A DNA stretch of 64,000 nucleotides from Natrinema sp. DC36 (lineage in GTDB: Archaea > Halobacteriota > Halobacteria > Halobacteriales > Natrialbaceae), in assembly GCF_020405225.1 (NCBI RefSeq), contig NZ_CP084474.1:62001-126000 (forward strand). The letters are read 5' to 3'. Both the position numbers and the translations under genes were made by a program. The notes under the pieces were generated by a model. The model ran no database searches. It was given only the letters and a program-made list of their open reading frames with translations, and was not told where the DNA came from. This document shows positions 43,423 to 51,825 of this stretch, one piece after another (position 1 is the stretch's first letter; the number at the start of each line of letters is the position of its first letter).

Positions 43423-44301
43423 TTATTCGCCCTTCTGACTCTTCTGGACGTCGATGTCCTCGAAGGCGACGTCACGCTCGGTGACGTCGACAGTCATCGC
43501 GCCGACGCCCTCGATCTCGGCGTCGATGGTGTCGCCGTCCGAGAGCGGGCTGACCCCCTCCGGCGTCCCCGTGGTGATGACGTCGCCGGCCTCGATGGTC
43601 GCGCCGATCGAGGCGTACTCGACGATGTCGGCGCAGCTGTAGATCATACCGCCGGTGTTCTGCTGCTGCTTGGTCTCGCCGTTGAGCTGCAGTTCCATTT
43701 CGAGGTCGTGGGGGTCATCGAACTCGTCGGCGGTCGTGACGCAGGGACCGATGATCGTGAACGTGTCGTAGGACTTGCGGTTCGAGCGGTCCTGGTCGCC
43801 GCGGACGGAGACGTCGAGCAGGATCGTGTAGCCCAGGACCGCATCCCAGACGTCGTCGGCGTCGATGTCCTTGACGTCCTCGCCCATGACGAACGCCAGT
43901 TCGATCTCGTGGTCGACACGGCGGTCGTTGAACGGCAGTTCGATGCCGTCCTCGGGGCCGGCGACGCTCGAGGGGGCCTTGAGGAAGTAGCCCTTGTCCT
44001 CGATGGTGAACCACTCCTCAGTGACGATGTCCTTGTCAGCGAGGGCTTCCTCGACGTGGTTCTCGTAGTTCAGCGGCGCGGCGATGACCTTGCCGGGTCG
44101 GCGTACCGGGGATTCGATGGTGATCTCCTCGCGGTCGTAGTCGGGCTCTTCGTCCTCGTACTCGCTGGCGTCGTAGTCCTTTCGGGCGTACTCCTTGAGC
44201 GGATCGTTCGTCTCGAGGCCGAGTTCGTCGGTCACGTCGATGATGCTGTTGTCGTCGGTCAGTAGGCCGAGCCGATCGTCGTTGAATCTAACGAGTCGCA
44301 T
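43423..44301 (-). CDS. Fumarylacetoacetate hydrolase-family protein, probable fumaryl-/maleylpyruvate hydrolase
   Basis: A 292-residue FAH-family hydrolase starting at 44301 (MRLVRFNDDRLGLL). Core landmarks: GKVIAAPLNYENHVEEA, FLKAPSSVAGPEDGIELP, VDHEIELAFVMGEDVKDI (with the metal-binding Glu-x-Glu), VRGDQDRSNRKSYDTFTIIG and AGDVITTGTPEGVSPL. In gentisate catabolism this family splits fumarylpyruvate, or maleylpyruvate directly, into pyruvate and fumarate or maleate. No maleylpyruvate isomerase gene is visible nearby, so direct maleylpyruvate hydrolysis followed by the maleate isomerase at 23.9 kb is a coherent alternative (inference). Confidence 0.9.
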   Translation of the reverse strand: MRLVRFNDDRLGLLTDDNSIIDVTDELGLETNDPLKEYARKDYDASEYEDEEPDYDREEITIESPVRRPGKVIAAPLNYENHVEEALADKDIVTEEWFTIEDKGYFLKAPSSVAGPEDGIELPFNDRRVDHEIELAFVMGEDVKDIDADDVWDAVLGYTILLDVSVRGDQDRSNRKSYDTFTIIGPCVTTADEFDDPHDLEMELQLNGETKQQQNTGGMIYSCADIVEYASIGATIEAGDVITTGTPEGVSPLSDGDTIDAEIEGVGAMTVDVTERDVAFEDIDVQKSQKGE

Positions 44302-44470
44302 GGTAGATACACTGCGATCCGTCCACATAAATCATCCTCTCTCGTTCCCGTCCGTTCGAAAAATGATGATGTACTTTGACCGGAGTTCGACGTTTCGATA
44401 ATCTCGTCACACGTCTCGTGTTTGCTTCCCTTTCCCGTGGCGGTCCGGGAGCGGACTGCCGACTCGTTCG

Positions 44471-44653
44471 TCAGCCGTCAGCGGCGATCTGATCGTCGAA
44501 GACGTCGTTCGAATCGAAGATGCTGCGACAGTCCTCACACACCATCTGGCCGTCGATCGCGTACTCCCACAGTTTGCCGCCGCAATCCAGACAGTCGAAG
44601 TGCGCCCGAACGAACGGGTCGTGCTCCGCGTACGGATTCTCGAACTCTGCCAT
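44471..44653 (-). CDS. Small zinc-ribbon protein (HVO_A0556-like)
   Basis: A 60-residue acidic protein from the ATG at 44653 (MAEFENPYAEHDPFVRAHF) with two CxxC knuckles, CLDCGGKLWEY and MVCEDCRSIFD, the layout of a zinc ribbon. It matches small haloarchaeal zinc-finger proteins that often occur inside aromatic or CoA-ester gene clusters. It lies between the FAH hydrolase and gentisate dioxygenase on the same strand. Its role is unknown; nucleic acid binding or an Fe/Zn-delivery role are possibilities. Confidence 0.75.
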   Translation of the reverse strand: MAEFENPYAEHDPFVRAHFDCLDCGGKLWEYAIDGQMVCEDCRSIFDSNDVFDDQIAADG

Positions 44654-44813
44654 ACAGACAGGGTACGGTCGCCGACCAATAAAGTATTCCCCATGTTGAC
44701 GGGTGCCGGTTCGGTGCGGCGAGTTCGGGCTGTCGAGAACGAGTACAGAAGTGAGAGTGAAAACGGGAGAGCGCACGACCGCGATGTACGATCGCTTCGA
44801 AGCGAAGACGGGG

Positions 44814-45899
44814 TTATTCGTCGGGCGCCGATTCGGCGTAGAAGTTGAACGCCTCGAACACCGGTCGATCGGTCATGCCCAGCAGGATCGCTTCCTCGCC
44901 GTCCGGCTCGTGGCTGTGGAGTTCGTTTGGAGGGACCACGAAGATATCCCACTGTCCCCACTCGAGAGTCTCGTCGCCGACGTGCGTGGCGCCCTCTCCT
45001 TCGATGACGAAGTAGACCTCCGTGGCGTTGTGGAAGTGCGTCTCAGTCGCTTCTTGCAATAACTGCGCCCGGAACGACATCGTCGGGAACAGCGGCGGCT
45101 GGCCGTTCGTCGGGTTGACGTAGGCCATGCTGTAGCCGTCGTAGGGGTCGGGCGTGTTGTTGTCCGCGCGCTGGCGCAGCGTCCGGATGGTCTCCTCCCA
45201 ACTGAAGCGGTGTGGGGGAGTCGGGTCGCGGATCCCATCGAACGGCCCGGGGATACCGTCGCTTTTGCTCTCATCGGCGGGGCGACCCTGTCCGAACTGA
45301 GAGTCCCAGTAGCCCTGCGTCTTGGAGACGGGCTGACGCTCGAGCTCGTGGTTCTCGAAGACGTTCGAGGCGTTCAGCGAGTCGAGGACCAGCGGCAGAT
45401 CCAGTACGTCGAGCCACATCGCCGTCTCGTCGGAGTCGTTGACATGGTCGTGCCACTCCCATTGGGGCGTCGTGATGAGGTCATTGTTCTCCATCGGGAA
45501 CTCCTCGCCCGCGACGACAGTCTTCATGTCCTCGTGGCCGTCGATGGTAAAGCGCAGGGCGTTGGCGCCGTGACGGTGAGACGGTGCTGTCTCACCGGGC
45601 GAGACGGTCTGCACACCGACGTAGATCGTGTTCGAGATGGCATTGTCCATCCCGGTGTTGATCGGCACCGCGACCCGGCGCTGGAACCCTGGCGGGAGTT
45701 CCTCGATAGGCATGTCCTCCTCGACGTTGTCGATCGCCCGCTTGATGTCGTCCCACTTCCAGATATCCGCCTGGAGATTGTCGTAGACGTTCCCCATCGT
45801 GTTCTCGACCTCCCAGAGGGGACGGAGGTCGTTCTCCTCGAGGATCTCTCGGGTCTCCGAAGTCAGTTCTATGCGCTCTTCGGGGTCTTGCTGTGCCAT
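44814..45899 (-). CDS. Gentisate 1,2-dioxygenase
   Basis: A 361-residue bicupin iron dioxygenase, start at 45899 (MAQQDPEERIEL) in preference to an ATG nine codons earlier. The catalytic N-terminal cupin has His108 and His110 in PSHRHGANALRFTIDG and His150 in PQWEWHDHVND, the Fe(II) ligands of gentisate dioxygenases. The second cupin shows ETHFHNATEVYFVIEG and WGQWDIFVVPPNELHSHE. It opens gentisate (2,5-dihydroxybenzoate) between C1 and C2 to maleylpyruvate. It is the central enzyme of this block; the FAH hydrolase downstream on the same strand takes its product. Confidence 0.95.
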   Translation of the reverse strand: MAQQDPEERIELTSETREILEENDLRPLWEVENTMGNVYDNLQADIWKWDDIKRAIDNVEEDMPIEELPPGFQRRVAVPINTGMDNAISNTIYVGVQTVSPGETAPSHRHGANALRFTIDGHEDMKTVVAGEEFPMENNDLITTPQWEWHDHVNDSDETAMWLDVLDLPLVLDSLNASNVFENHELERQPVSKTQGYWDSQFGQGRPADESKSDGIPGPFDGIRDPTPPHRFSWEETIRTLRQRADNNTPDPYDGYSMAYVNPTNGQPPLFPTMSFRAQLLQEATETHFHNATEVYFVIEGEGATHVGDETLEWGQWDIFVVPPNELHSHEPDGEEAILLGMTDRPVFEAFNFYAESAPDE

Positions 45900-46054
45900 A
45901 GTAGCTAATTCCGGAAGAATCGACATAAGTGTGTTGGAGAATCCTGCGGGAGTGACATCGTTCAGGAAGGGGACCGAATATGTCCGCTGTCACAACTGTG
46001 CCCGCCCTCGCACGAGAGACGGTCACCGACTGTCGGGCCGTCTAAAGCCCGATA

Positions 46055-46963
46055 CTACAGGAACCGGTCGGTCCGCGTCGTCTCGTAGCCGTCGGCGATC
46101 GAATCGAACACCTCGTTGACCGCGTCGACCGTCCAGCCGTCCTCGGCGACGCCGGTCCGAATCTGCCGCGGTTCCGAGAGGATCCCAATCTCGTCGCCCG
46201 CTGCGGTCACAGTGACGCCCGTGACGTCGGCGGCGGCCTCGCTCAACAGATAGACTGCAGCAGGCGCGACGTTCTCGGGTGGCAGTTCCTCGCGCGTGTA
46301 CGGCCGGTGCTCTTCCGGAATCGTCTCGGTCATCCGCGTGTAGCCGTTCGGAACGAGCGCGTTGACCCGGACGTCCTGGCGGTGCAATTCCGTCGAGGCC
46401 GAGCGGACGAAGCCGAGGACGCCCGCGTTCGCGCTCGCGTACGCGAGTTGCCCGACGTTACCCAGCGCCCCTCTGGAACTGACTGCAAGGAAGGATCGGT
46501 CGTCTGCCGCATCTGTGCCATCGGCCTCGCTCTCGTCCCCGTTATCGACCGAGCTCCAGTGGCGGACGGCACTGCGCAACAGCGTGAAGTTGCTCCGGAG
46601 GTGGCTCTGCATCACGGCGTCCCAGTCCTCCTCGGACAGCGACCAGGACATTCCGTCCCGGAGGATTCCCGCGAAGTTGGCAACGCCGTCCAGTCGGCCG
46701 AACGACTCGAGGGTCGTCTTGACGGCTGCCTCGGCGTCCTCGGCGTCGGCGGCGTCACCGAAGTGGGCGACCGCCGAGGCGTCCTCGATCTCGCCGATCT
46801 TGGCGGCGATCTCGCGGGCTGGCTGTGGATCTGACCCGGTGCCGTCGACGGCGGTCCCTAAATCGGAGACGACGACGTTCGCACCCTCGCGGGCGAGTTC
46901 TCTCGCGGTCGCCGCGCCGAGTCCGTTGGCACCGCCGATGACGAGGTATGCAGGGTCGGTCAC
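46055..46963 (-). CDS. Short-chain dehydrogenase/reductase, (R)-hydroxyacyl-CoA dehydrogenase-like
   Basis: A 302-residue SDR from the GTG at 46963 (VTDPAYLVIGGANGLGAATA). The long Arg/Ser-rich upstream frame to 47110 is unlike haloarchaeal coding sequence and rejected. Cofactor motif GGANGLGA is unusual in having GGANGLG instead of TGxxxGxG. The long insertion before Ala-Val-Ser-Ser-Arg-Gly and the Tyr/Lys pair (GQLAYASANAG; position +4 is Asn, so the Lys is missing) set it apart from classical members. It resembles the dehydrogenase unit of peroxisomal multifunctional enzyme type 2. It lies beside gentisate dioxygenase, but a step for it in that pathway is not obvious. Confidence 0.75.
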   Translation of the reverse strand: MTDPAYLVIGGANGLGAATARELAREGANVVVSDLGTAVDGTGSDPQPAREIAAKIGEIEDASAVAHFGDAADAEDAEAAVKTTLESFGRLDGVANFAGILRDGMSWSLSEEDWDAVMQSHLRSNFTLLRSAVRHWSSVDNGDESEADGTDAADDRSFLAVSSRGALGNVGQLAYASANAGVLGFVRSASTELHRQDVRVNALVPNGYTRMTETIPEEHRPYTREELPPENVAPAAVYLLSEAAADVTGVTVTAAGDEIGILSEPRQIRTGVAEDGWTVDAVNEVFDSIADGYETTRTDRFL

Positions 46964-47297
46964 GCGAACCACCCTTCCGTCGCTCCGTCCGCTCTCTTTT
47001 CGTCGTCGAGTACTGTCCGCTCGCGCTCGCGTGCTCGCACGGTCGCTTGGCAACTCTCGCTCGTGGGCATGAATGGAATCATCGCTTGATACGCAGTCCC
47101 CGATATTCATGGTTCGGAATCGGCGAATCTAGAACCGCCACCAGCACGAGGCCGCGATCGAAATCCCTCGTAATCACGATCTTTCTTCTCAAGGAGAAGG
47201 AGCGAGATCGGACGGCCGTCTCCGATTGGAATCATTTCAGCTCCAGAGGTGAACGAAAGGGGATGGATTTAGGTGACCACGCTACAAAAATGAGTGT

Positions 47298-47621
47298 ATG
47301 GTACTCGAACGAGACCTCGAAGCAGTGACAGCCGAACAGGACGACCTTCCGGATGTCGACGCGATGTACGACAAGTGTGAGGAAATCGCTATCACTGACG
47401 TGCTCGACCGTGAGTTCGTCACCGAACGGACCGACTTCGAAACCTTCGATGAACTGGTGTCCGAGAGCCCCAGCGAGGCTGGTTCCGCCGCGGAACTTGA
47501 GACGATCCCCCACGGCGAGTGGGACGAGTTCGTTGCTGAACGGACCGACTTCGACGACGAGGAGGCATTCGTCTTGGCCGCCCGCGACCACTGGGTCGCC
47601 AAGCGACTGGACCTGACCTGA
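47298..47621 (+). CDS. Acidic hypothetical protein with repeated motif
   Basis: A 107-residue, very acidic protein (ATG 47298, MVLERDLEAVTAEQDDLPDV). I do not recognise a family. Two similar segments are visible, LDREFVTERTDFETFDEL and WDEFVAERTDFDDEEAF, suggesting an internal duplication. A CxxE-type Cys occurs only once. It stands alone on the plus strand between the minus-strand SDR and monooxygenase genes. Confidence 0.55.
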   Translation: MVLERDLEAVTAEQDDLPDVDAMYDKCEEIAITDVLDREFVTERTDFETFDELVSESPSEAGSAAELETIPHGEWDEFVAERTDFDDEEAFVLAARDHWVAKRLDLT

Positions 47622-47789
47622 ATCGGTCCCTTTCTGCGATCGTTTTTCGCTACTCCACCGTACGGCGCTACGTCGAGACGCGTCGCTCACGGCGCATCGA
47701 CGTCCGCTACTAGTCGCTGCTGAGAGCGAGCAAGAGGCCGCCACGTAGCGGTGACGGTTTGAATGCGAAAACGAGAACGAGTCGGTCGT

Positions 47790-49025
47790 TCAGTAGTTAC
47801 CGGTCGAGACGATCGGCGGTGACCCATGGGGGCCGTACGGTGCGTCGTCGAGCCACTCACCGGCGGTCTCGAATTTGTCGGCCATCGAGGCGGCCACCTC
47901 TTTCCGGAGGACGGTCACCGGATCGTCGCCCTGGAGGTACTCGAGAGCCTGTCCGGCCGCGCCGAGGTTGTATTCGGCGGCTTTCTCACGACGTGCTGCG
48001 TACAGTTCGACCTCATCGCGGGCGACCGCGTCCGTGCGGGCGTCGAGTGCAACAGAGATGGCGGAAGCGGCCTCGTCAGCGTCGGCGATACCGGAGTTCA
48101 TCCCGCGAGCGCCGAAGGGCGCCAACAGGTGTGCGGCTTCGCCGGCCAGCAGGACGCGGCGGTGGTCGTCGACGAAGGTGTCCGCCATCACCTGAAGGAA
48201 GTGATAGGTGGAGACCCACTTCAACTTGTCCGCGTACTCCTCGCCCATGATGTCGCGGACGAACTCGCGCATCCGCTCGTCGCTGCTGAGTTCCTCGGGA
48301 TCGTCGCCATCGATACACTGGATGTCGAGCCGCCAGCCGCCGGTGAAGGGAACAAGCAACACGTTCCGTCCGTCGGCTTCGGGCGCGTCGTAGTGGAACA
48401 TCCGCTCTAGGTCCGGATGGCCGTCGTCGATATCCTTATCTTCGACGTCGGCGATAATAAAGGCGTTCTCGGACTGGTCGCCCTCGAAGTTGGCGCCGAT
48501 CTCCTTGCGGACCGTCGAGCCGCCGCCGTCCGCGCCGATCAGGTGCTCGGTCTCCCACTCGCGGCCGTCGTCGGTCTCGACGGTGACGCCGTCCGGCGAG
48601 GAGTCGACCGAGACGACCTCCGACCCCCAGTGGATGTCGATACCGACCTCTTCCAGCGCCTCGAGCATGTACTGCTCGGTCACGACCTGCGGAACGCTGG
48701 TGAAGTGGGGGATGTCGCCGCTACCGCCTGGCGAGTCGTACGTCCGGTTGAACACTTCCTTACCCTTGTAGAGGGTTCGCCGGGTCGGCCAGACAAGCCC
48801 TTCCTCGACGAGATCGGCACCCAGTCCCGGACGGATCCGCTCGAGGGTCCGAAGCGTCGAGCCGTGGACGTAGATGGCCCGGCTCCCCGATCGATCGCGG
48901 TCCTCGGGATCCGCCTCGAGGACCGTAGTCTCGATTCCCCGTGCGTGCAGTGCGAGCGCAGTTGTCATGCCAACTGGTCCGGCACCGGCAACCAGTACCG
49001 GTACGTCGGTCGTATCATCGCTCAT
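47790..49025 (-). CDS. Class A flavin-dependent aromatic monooxygenase, candidate 4-hydroxybenzoyl-CoA 1-hydroxylase
   Basis: A 411-residue p-hydroxybenzoate-hydroxylase-fold enzyme. FAD site: LVAGAGPVGMTTALALHARG at residues 10-29 with ETTVLEADP closing the fold, the DG motif HLIGADGGGSTVRKEIG, and the second FAD motif LLAGEAAHLLAPFGARGMNS. The usual GDAAH is GEAAH here, so the ribityl-contacting Asp is Glu. Family members hydroxylate aromatic acids or their CoA esters with NAD(P)H and O2. Located between gentisate dioxygenase and a Gate-domain transporter, its product should be gentisate or gentisyl-CoA. 3-Hydroxybenzoate or salicylate hydroxylase activity is the alternative. Confidence 0.88.
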   Translation of the reverse strand: MSDDTTDVPVLVAGAGPVGMTTALALHARGIETTVLEADPEDRDRSGSRAIYVHGSTLRTLERIRPGLGADLVEEGLVWPTRRTLYKGKEVFNRTYDSPGGSGDIPHFTSVPQVVTEQYMLEALEEVGIDIHWGSEVVSVDSSPDGVTVETDDGREWETEHLIGADGGGSTVRKEIGANFEGDQSENAFIIADVEDKDIDDGHPDLERMFHYDAPEADGRNVLLVPFTGGWRLDIQCIDGDDPEELSSDERMREFVRDIMGEEYADKLKWVSTYHFLQVMADTFVDDHRRVLLAGEAAHLLAPFGARGMNSGIADADEAASAISVALDARTDAVARDEVELYAARREKAAEYNLGAAGQALEYLQGDDPVTVLRKEVAASMADKFETAGEWLDDAPYGPHGSPPIVSTGNY

Positions 49026-49271
49026 GGTTCACAGTGACGTAGCACTCACCCATAGTGTTTATGGTGTCCACTAATAGCCCTCTATGATGTTACGATTGTC
49101 GATAGTAAGAGAAGAAGGATTACAGTGAACATCATAGCACCGCTCGGCGGCTCGAGACCGCAGGAACTGTCGGACGAACTACCGCGGCGTCAGACGATAT
49201 CGAAGAGCGGTCGCGCAGATCGGAACCAGAGTCTGGCGAGAACCGTGGACGGTGATCGACGACCTGTCGGC

Positions 49272-50732
49272 TCAGATGAGGCCGACGGCGGCAGCACCGT
49301 GGGTCAGCGCGGCCGCGATGGGAACGAGCAGCGCAGTCCGGAGGATCAGGAGGACCGTGAGATCGCGGAAGCGCATAGGAACGTCGTCGAACATGTCGAC
49401 CATCATTGGGACCGATGCGGCGAAGAAGAGCGCCTGCGCGCTTGTGACGATCACGACGAACACTTTCGTCGTGAGGCTCGTGCCGACGACGACTGTCGCG
49501 CCCACGAAGTACTCGCCGGCGCCGGCGAGGACCGCAATCGCGGCCATCTCGGGGTCCGGGATACCGAGGATCGTCATCAACGGAACGAACGGCGCAGCGA
49601 GAAGTTCGAAGAAGTCGGTGTATGCCTCGAGCAGGAGGACGGTCGTCGCGATCGTCATGATGGTGCCGAGGATCGTCGCGGTGAGTTTCGTCCCGTCGAC
49701 GAACCCGTTGGTCGCCGCTCGCGGGATCGATTCGCCTTCGTCTGCCGTTTTAACGCCTTCATTGAAGGCGAATCGAAAGTAGTCGGTCACAGTACCGGTG
49801 AACTGCGGTTCCGGATCTGGTTCCGCGATGTACTCCTCAGGAACCGTCGAGAGCGGCGGGACGCGGACAAGGATCGCTGCGACGATGAGCGTCGCGATCA
49901 CGTACAGCGCGATGACGATCGGGAAGATATGTAGAATCTCAAGGATGGCGGCGACCGCCCCGACGCTCCCGAGGTTCGCGGTCGCGAAGCAGGTGCAGAT
50001 CGCGAACACTTCGCGCTTGTTGTAGCCGCCGCGGTCGAAGACGTTGCGGGTGAGGTAGTAGCCGATGCTGAACGAGCCGAGCCACGATGCCGCGCTGTCC
50101 AGAGCTGACCGTCCTGGCAGGTTGAACAGCGGCCGCATGATCGGCTGGGCGAGCGTGCCGATGAACTCGAGACCACCGAGTTCGGCCAGCAGGTTAACGA
50201 AGATACCGCCGACCGGAATCACGAGCACGATCGTAAGCATGAGGACGTCCCAGGAGGTGCCCGCGATCGCGTCGCTAAGCAGCCAGTCGGGCCCGACGCC
50301 GAAGAACATCGAGAGCCCGAGTGGGATCGCGATCACGCGGAACGCCCAGAACGGTTTCGACGTCTGCCAGTACTCGGGCTGGATGAGATCCCGTGCGCGT
50401 TCGCTTAGCGCGATCACGTCCTGATAGTACAACACAGACACCGTCGTCATGACCGCCCCGGTGAACAGCACGAATAGGACGAACAGTTCGACGGCGAGCA
50501 GCGCCGTCGACTCGATGTACGACAGTAGTACGTCGAGCGGAATCGTTGTCTGTCCTTGGTATTGGACGGGGAAGAGAAAGAAGAACGCCCCGGTCGTGAA
50601 CGCGAAGAGGAACTTGAGCGTCGGTCGCAACCGTTTCTCGACCAAGTTCACGTCATTGATCGACTTCTTATCGGGAGACACGGATTCACCCGATATGTGA
50701 TCGTCATCTTCCCAGCTCTGACCACCGAACAT
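49272..50732 (-). CDS. Nucleoside-recognition (Gate) domain membrane protein, YjiH-like (copy 2)
   Basis: A 486-residue membrane protein, start at 50732 (MFGGQSWEDDDHISGESV) by alignment with copy 1 (MFDSQSWEDDDHVSG). The Gate block VNLLAELGGLEFIGTLAQP, SAASWLGSFSIGYYLTRNVF, DRGGYNKREVFAICTCF and the second half PMMVDMFDDVPMRFRDLTVL are nearly identical to copy 1, while N-terminal helices 1-4 are more divergent. The gene sits between the aromatic monooxygenase and a universal stress protein gene, in the same direction as the gentisate genes. It is a candidate importer of an aromatic acid (inference). Confidence 0.82.
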   Translation of the reverse strand: MFGGQSWEDDDHISGESVSPDKKSINDVNLVEKRLRPTLKFLFAFTTGAFFFLFPVQYQGQTTIPLDVLLSYIESTALLAVELFVLFVLFTGAVMTTVSVLYYQDVIALSERARDLIQPEYWQTSKPFWAFRVIAIPLGLSMFFGVGPDWLLSDAIAGTSWDVLMLTIVLVIPVGGIFVNLLAELGGLEFIGTLAQPIMRPLFNLPGRSALDSAASWLGSFSIGYYLTRNVFDRGGYNKREVFAICTCFATANLGSVGAVAAILEILHIFPIVIALYVIATLIVAAILVRVPPLSTVPEEYIAEPDPEPQFTGTVTDYFRFAFNEGVKTADEGESIPRAATNGFVDGTKLTATILGTIMTIATTVLLLEAYTDFFELLAAPFVPLMTILGIPDPEMAAIAVLAGAGEYFVGATVVVGTSLTTKVFVVIVTSAQALFFAASVPMMVDMFDDVPMRFRDLTVLLILRTALLVPIAAALTHGAAAVGLI

Positions 50733-51012
50733 AGTTCGATAAATCGTACCATGTGTCATAAAAACACCGATCATATGTCGCAATACGTATTATTATAACA
50801 ATAACCACATACATTATATTTCTATTTTAGAAGTGGAAAATACTGGCTGATGCCGATCGAGAGCAGTGAAACTACGATCGGAGTTCTACTGCCGGTGTCT
50901 GCAACGGCTAGGACAAATTCGACTGTGTGGTAGCGACGGTAGAACAGTGCGGCGAATGCTGCGGTCGTCGACCGTGCAGTCGCAACCGGCTTCGCCGTCT
51001 TCTGGACTGTGG
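50733..51012. other. Intergenic region upstream of the Gate-domain gene
   Basis: 280 bases without a gene. The strongly AT-rich part 50780-50830 should hold the promoter for the Gate-domain gene on the minus strand. Confidence 0.3.
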
Positions 51013-51405
51013 TTACTCGGTCGTGCTCAGCAGCACCGTCTGATCGGACCTCAGGATCACGTCCTGCGTGACGCTCCCGAACAGCGCCTTCCCGGTCGGT
51101 GATCGCTTCCGGCCAGCCAGGCTGATCACGTTGGCGTCGAGCTCCGCGGCCTGGTTCAGAATGTTCCGGACGGCGTCGCCGCTCGACTGCGCGACTTCGA
51201 CGGTAAAACCCGCCTCCTCGAGCCGCTCGCTCGCTTCCGAGACCGATTTCAAGTTCTCGGCGTCGGCGTTCTCGCCGTCGGCCCGGAAGACGTGATAGAG
51301 CACGATACGCACCTGATCAGTCTCTAGCGGGAGCTCGGTTACCGATTTGACCTGTTCGACCGCCCGTTCGATATCCGTGTCGATGCAGAGTAGGATCGTT
51401 TTCAT
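51013..51405 (-). CDS. Universal stress protein (UspA family)
   Basis: A 130-residue UspA-domain protein: MKTILLCIDTDIERAVEQV at the N-terminal strand and the C-terminal ATP-binding loop GRKRSPTGKALFGS followed by VTQDVILRSDQTVLL. The Gly-x2-Gly-x9-Gly-Ser pattern is present in slightly altered form, so nucleotide binding is likely. It lies downstream in the gentisate-side cluster, probably as a stress or energy sensor. Confidence 0.9.
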   Translation of the reverse strand: MKTILLCIDTDIERAVEQVKSVTELPLETDQVRIVLYHVFRADGENADAENLKSVSEASERLEEAGFTVEVAQSSGDAVRNILNQAAELDANVISLAGRKRSPTGKALFGSVTQDVILRSDQTVLLSTTE

Positions 51406-51564
51406 GGGAATTACTCTCGAGTGCTCGGCGACGGAACCGTTCGCTGCCGTCGACCACTCGGATCGTCGTGTAACCGTTACATCAGTTCACAACATTATAG
51501 TACTTGTTATCACGAGCCATTGCGGCAGCGTGGTCAGACCCGCCGAACAGCAGATCGATCGCGT

Positions 51565-51822
51565 GACCATGAACTCGTGAACCGGACCGTCGAGGGAATC
51601 CTGCTCTCATTGACCTACTGTATGCTCTGTAACGCGCCGACCTTGTCCAACCGACGCGACACCAACACGTTCGTCGACGGCGAGGGCGAGCGCTGGACGA
51701 TCACTTGCGATGCGCTCGAACGCGAGAGCGACAGGCGAGAACTGACCCGTGTCTCGAGGTGCCACGGTCTGTTCTTCGCGTTCCGCTCCTAGTACGAGAC
51801 CGTCGAAATCGGACCGAACTGA
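51565..51822 (+). pseudogene. DUF3179 protein remnant with internal deletion
   Basis: The plus-strand reading HELVNRTVEGILLSLTYCML, then CNAPTL, matches the start of the DUF3179 core (HEIVND...LVTYCPLCGS). It then jumps directly to RVSRCHGLFFAFRS, then a stop, then YETVEIGPN and a second stop, matching the family's C-terminus. About 200 central residues are missing. It is dead. Confidence 0.45.
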
Positions 51823-51825
51823 GCG

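Noticed and set aside
46964-47110. N-terminal extension of the gentisate-side SDR to an ATG at 47110
   Set aside because: The extra 49 residues are Arg/Ser-rich and unlike the acidic remainder; the family starts at the Rossmann strand, supporting the GTG at 46963.
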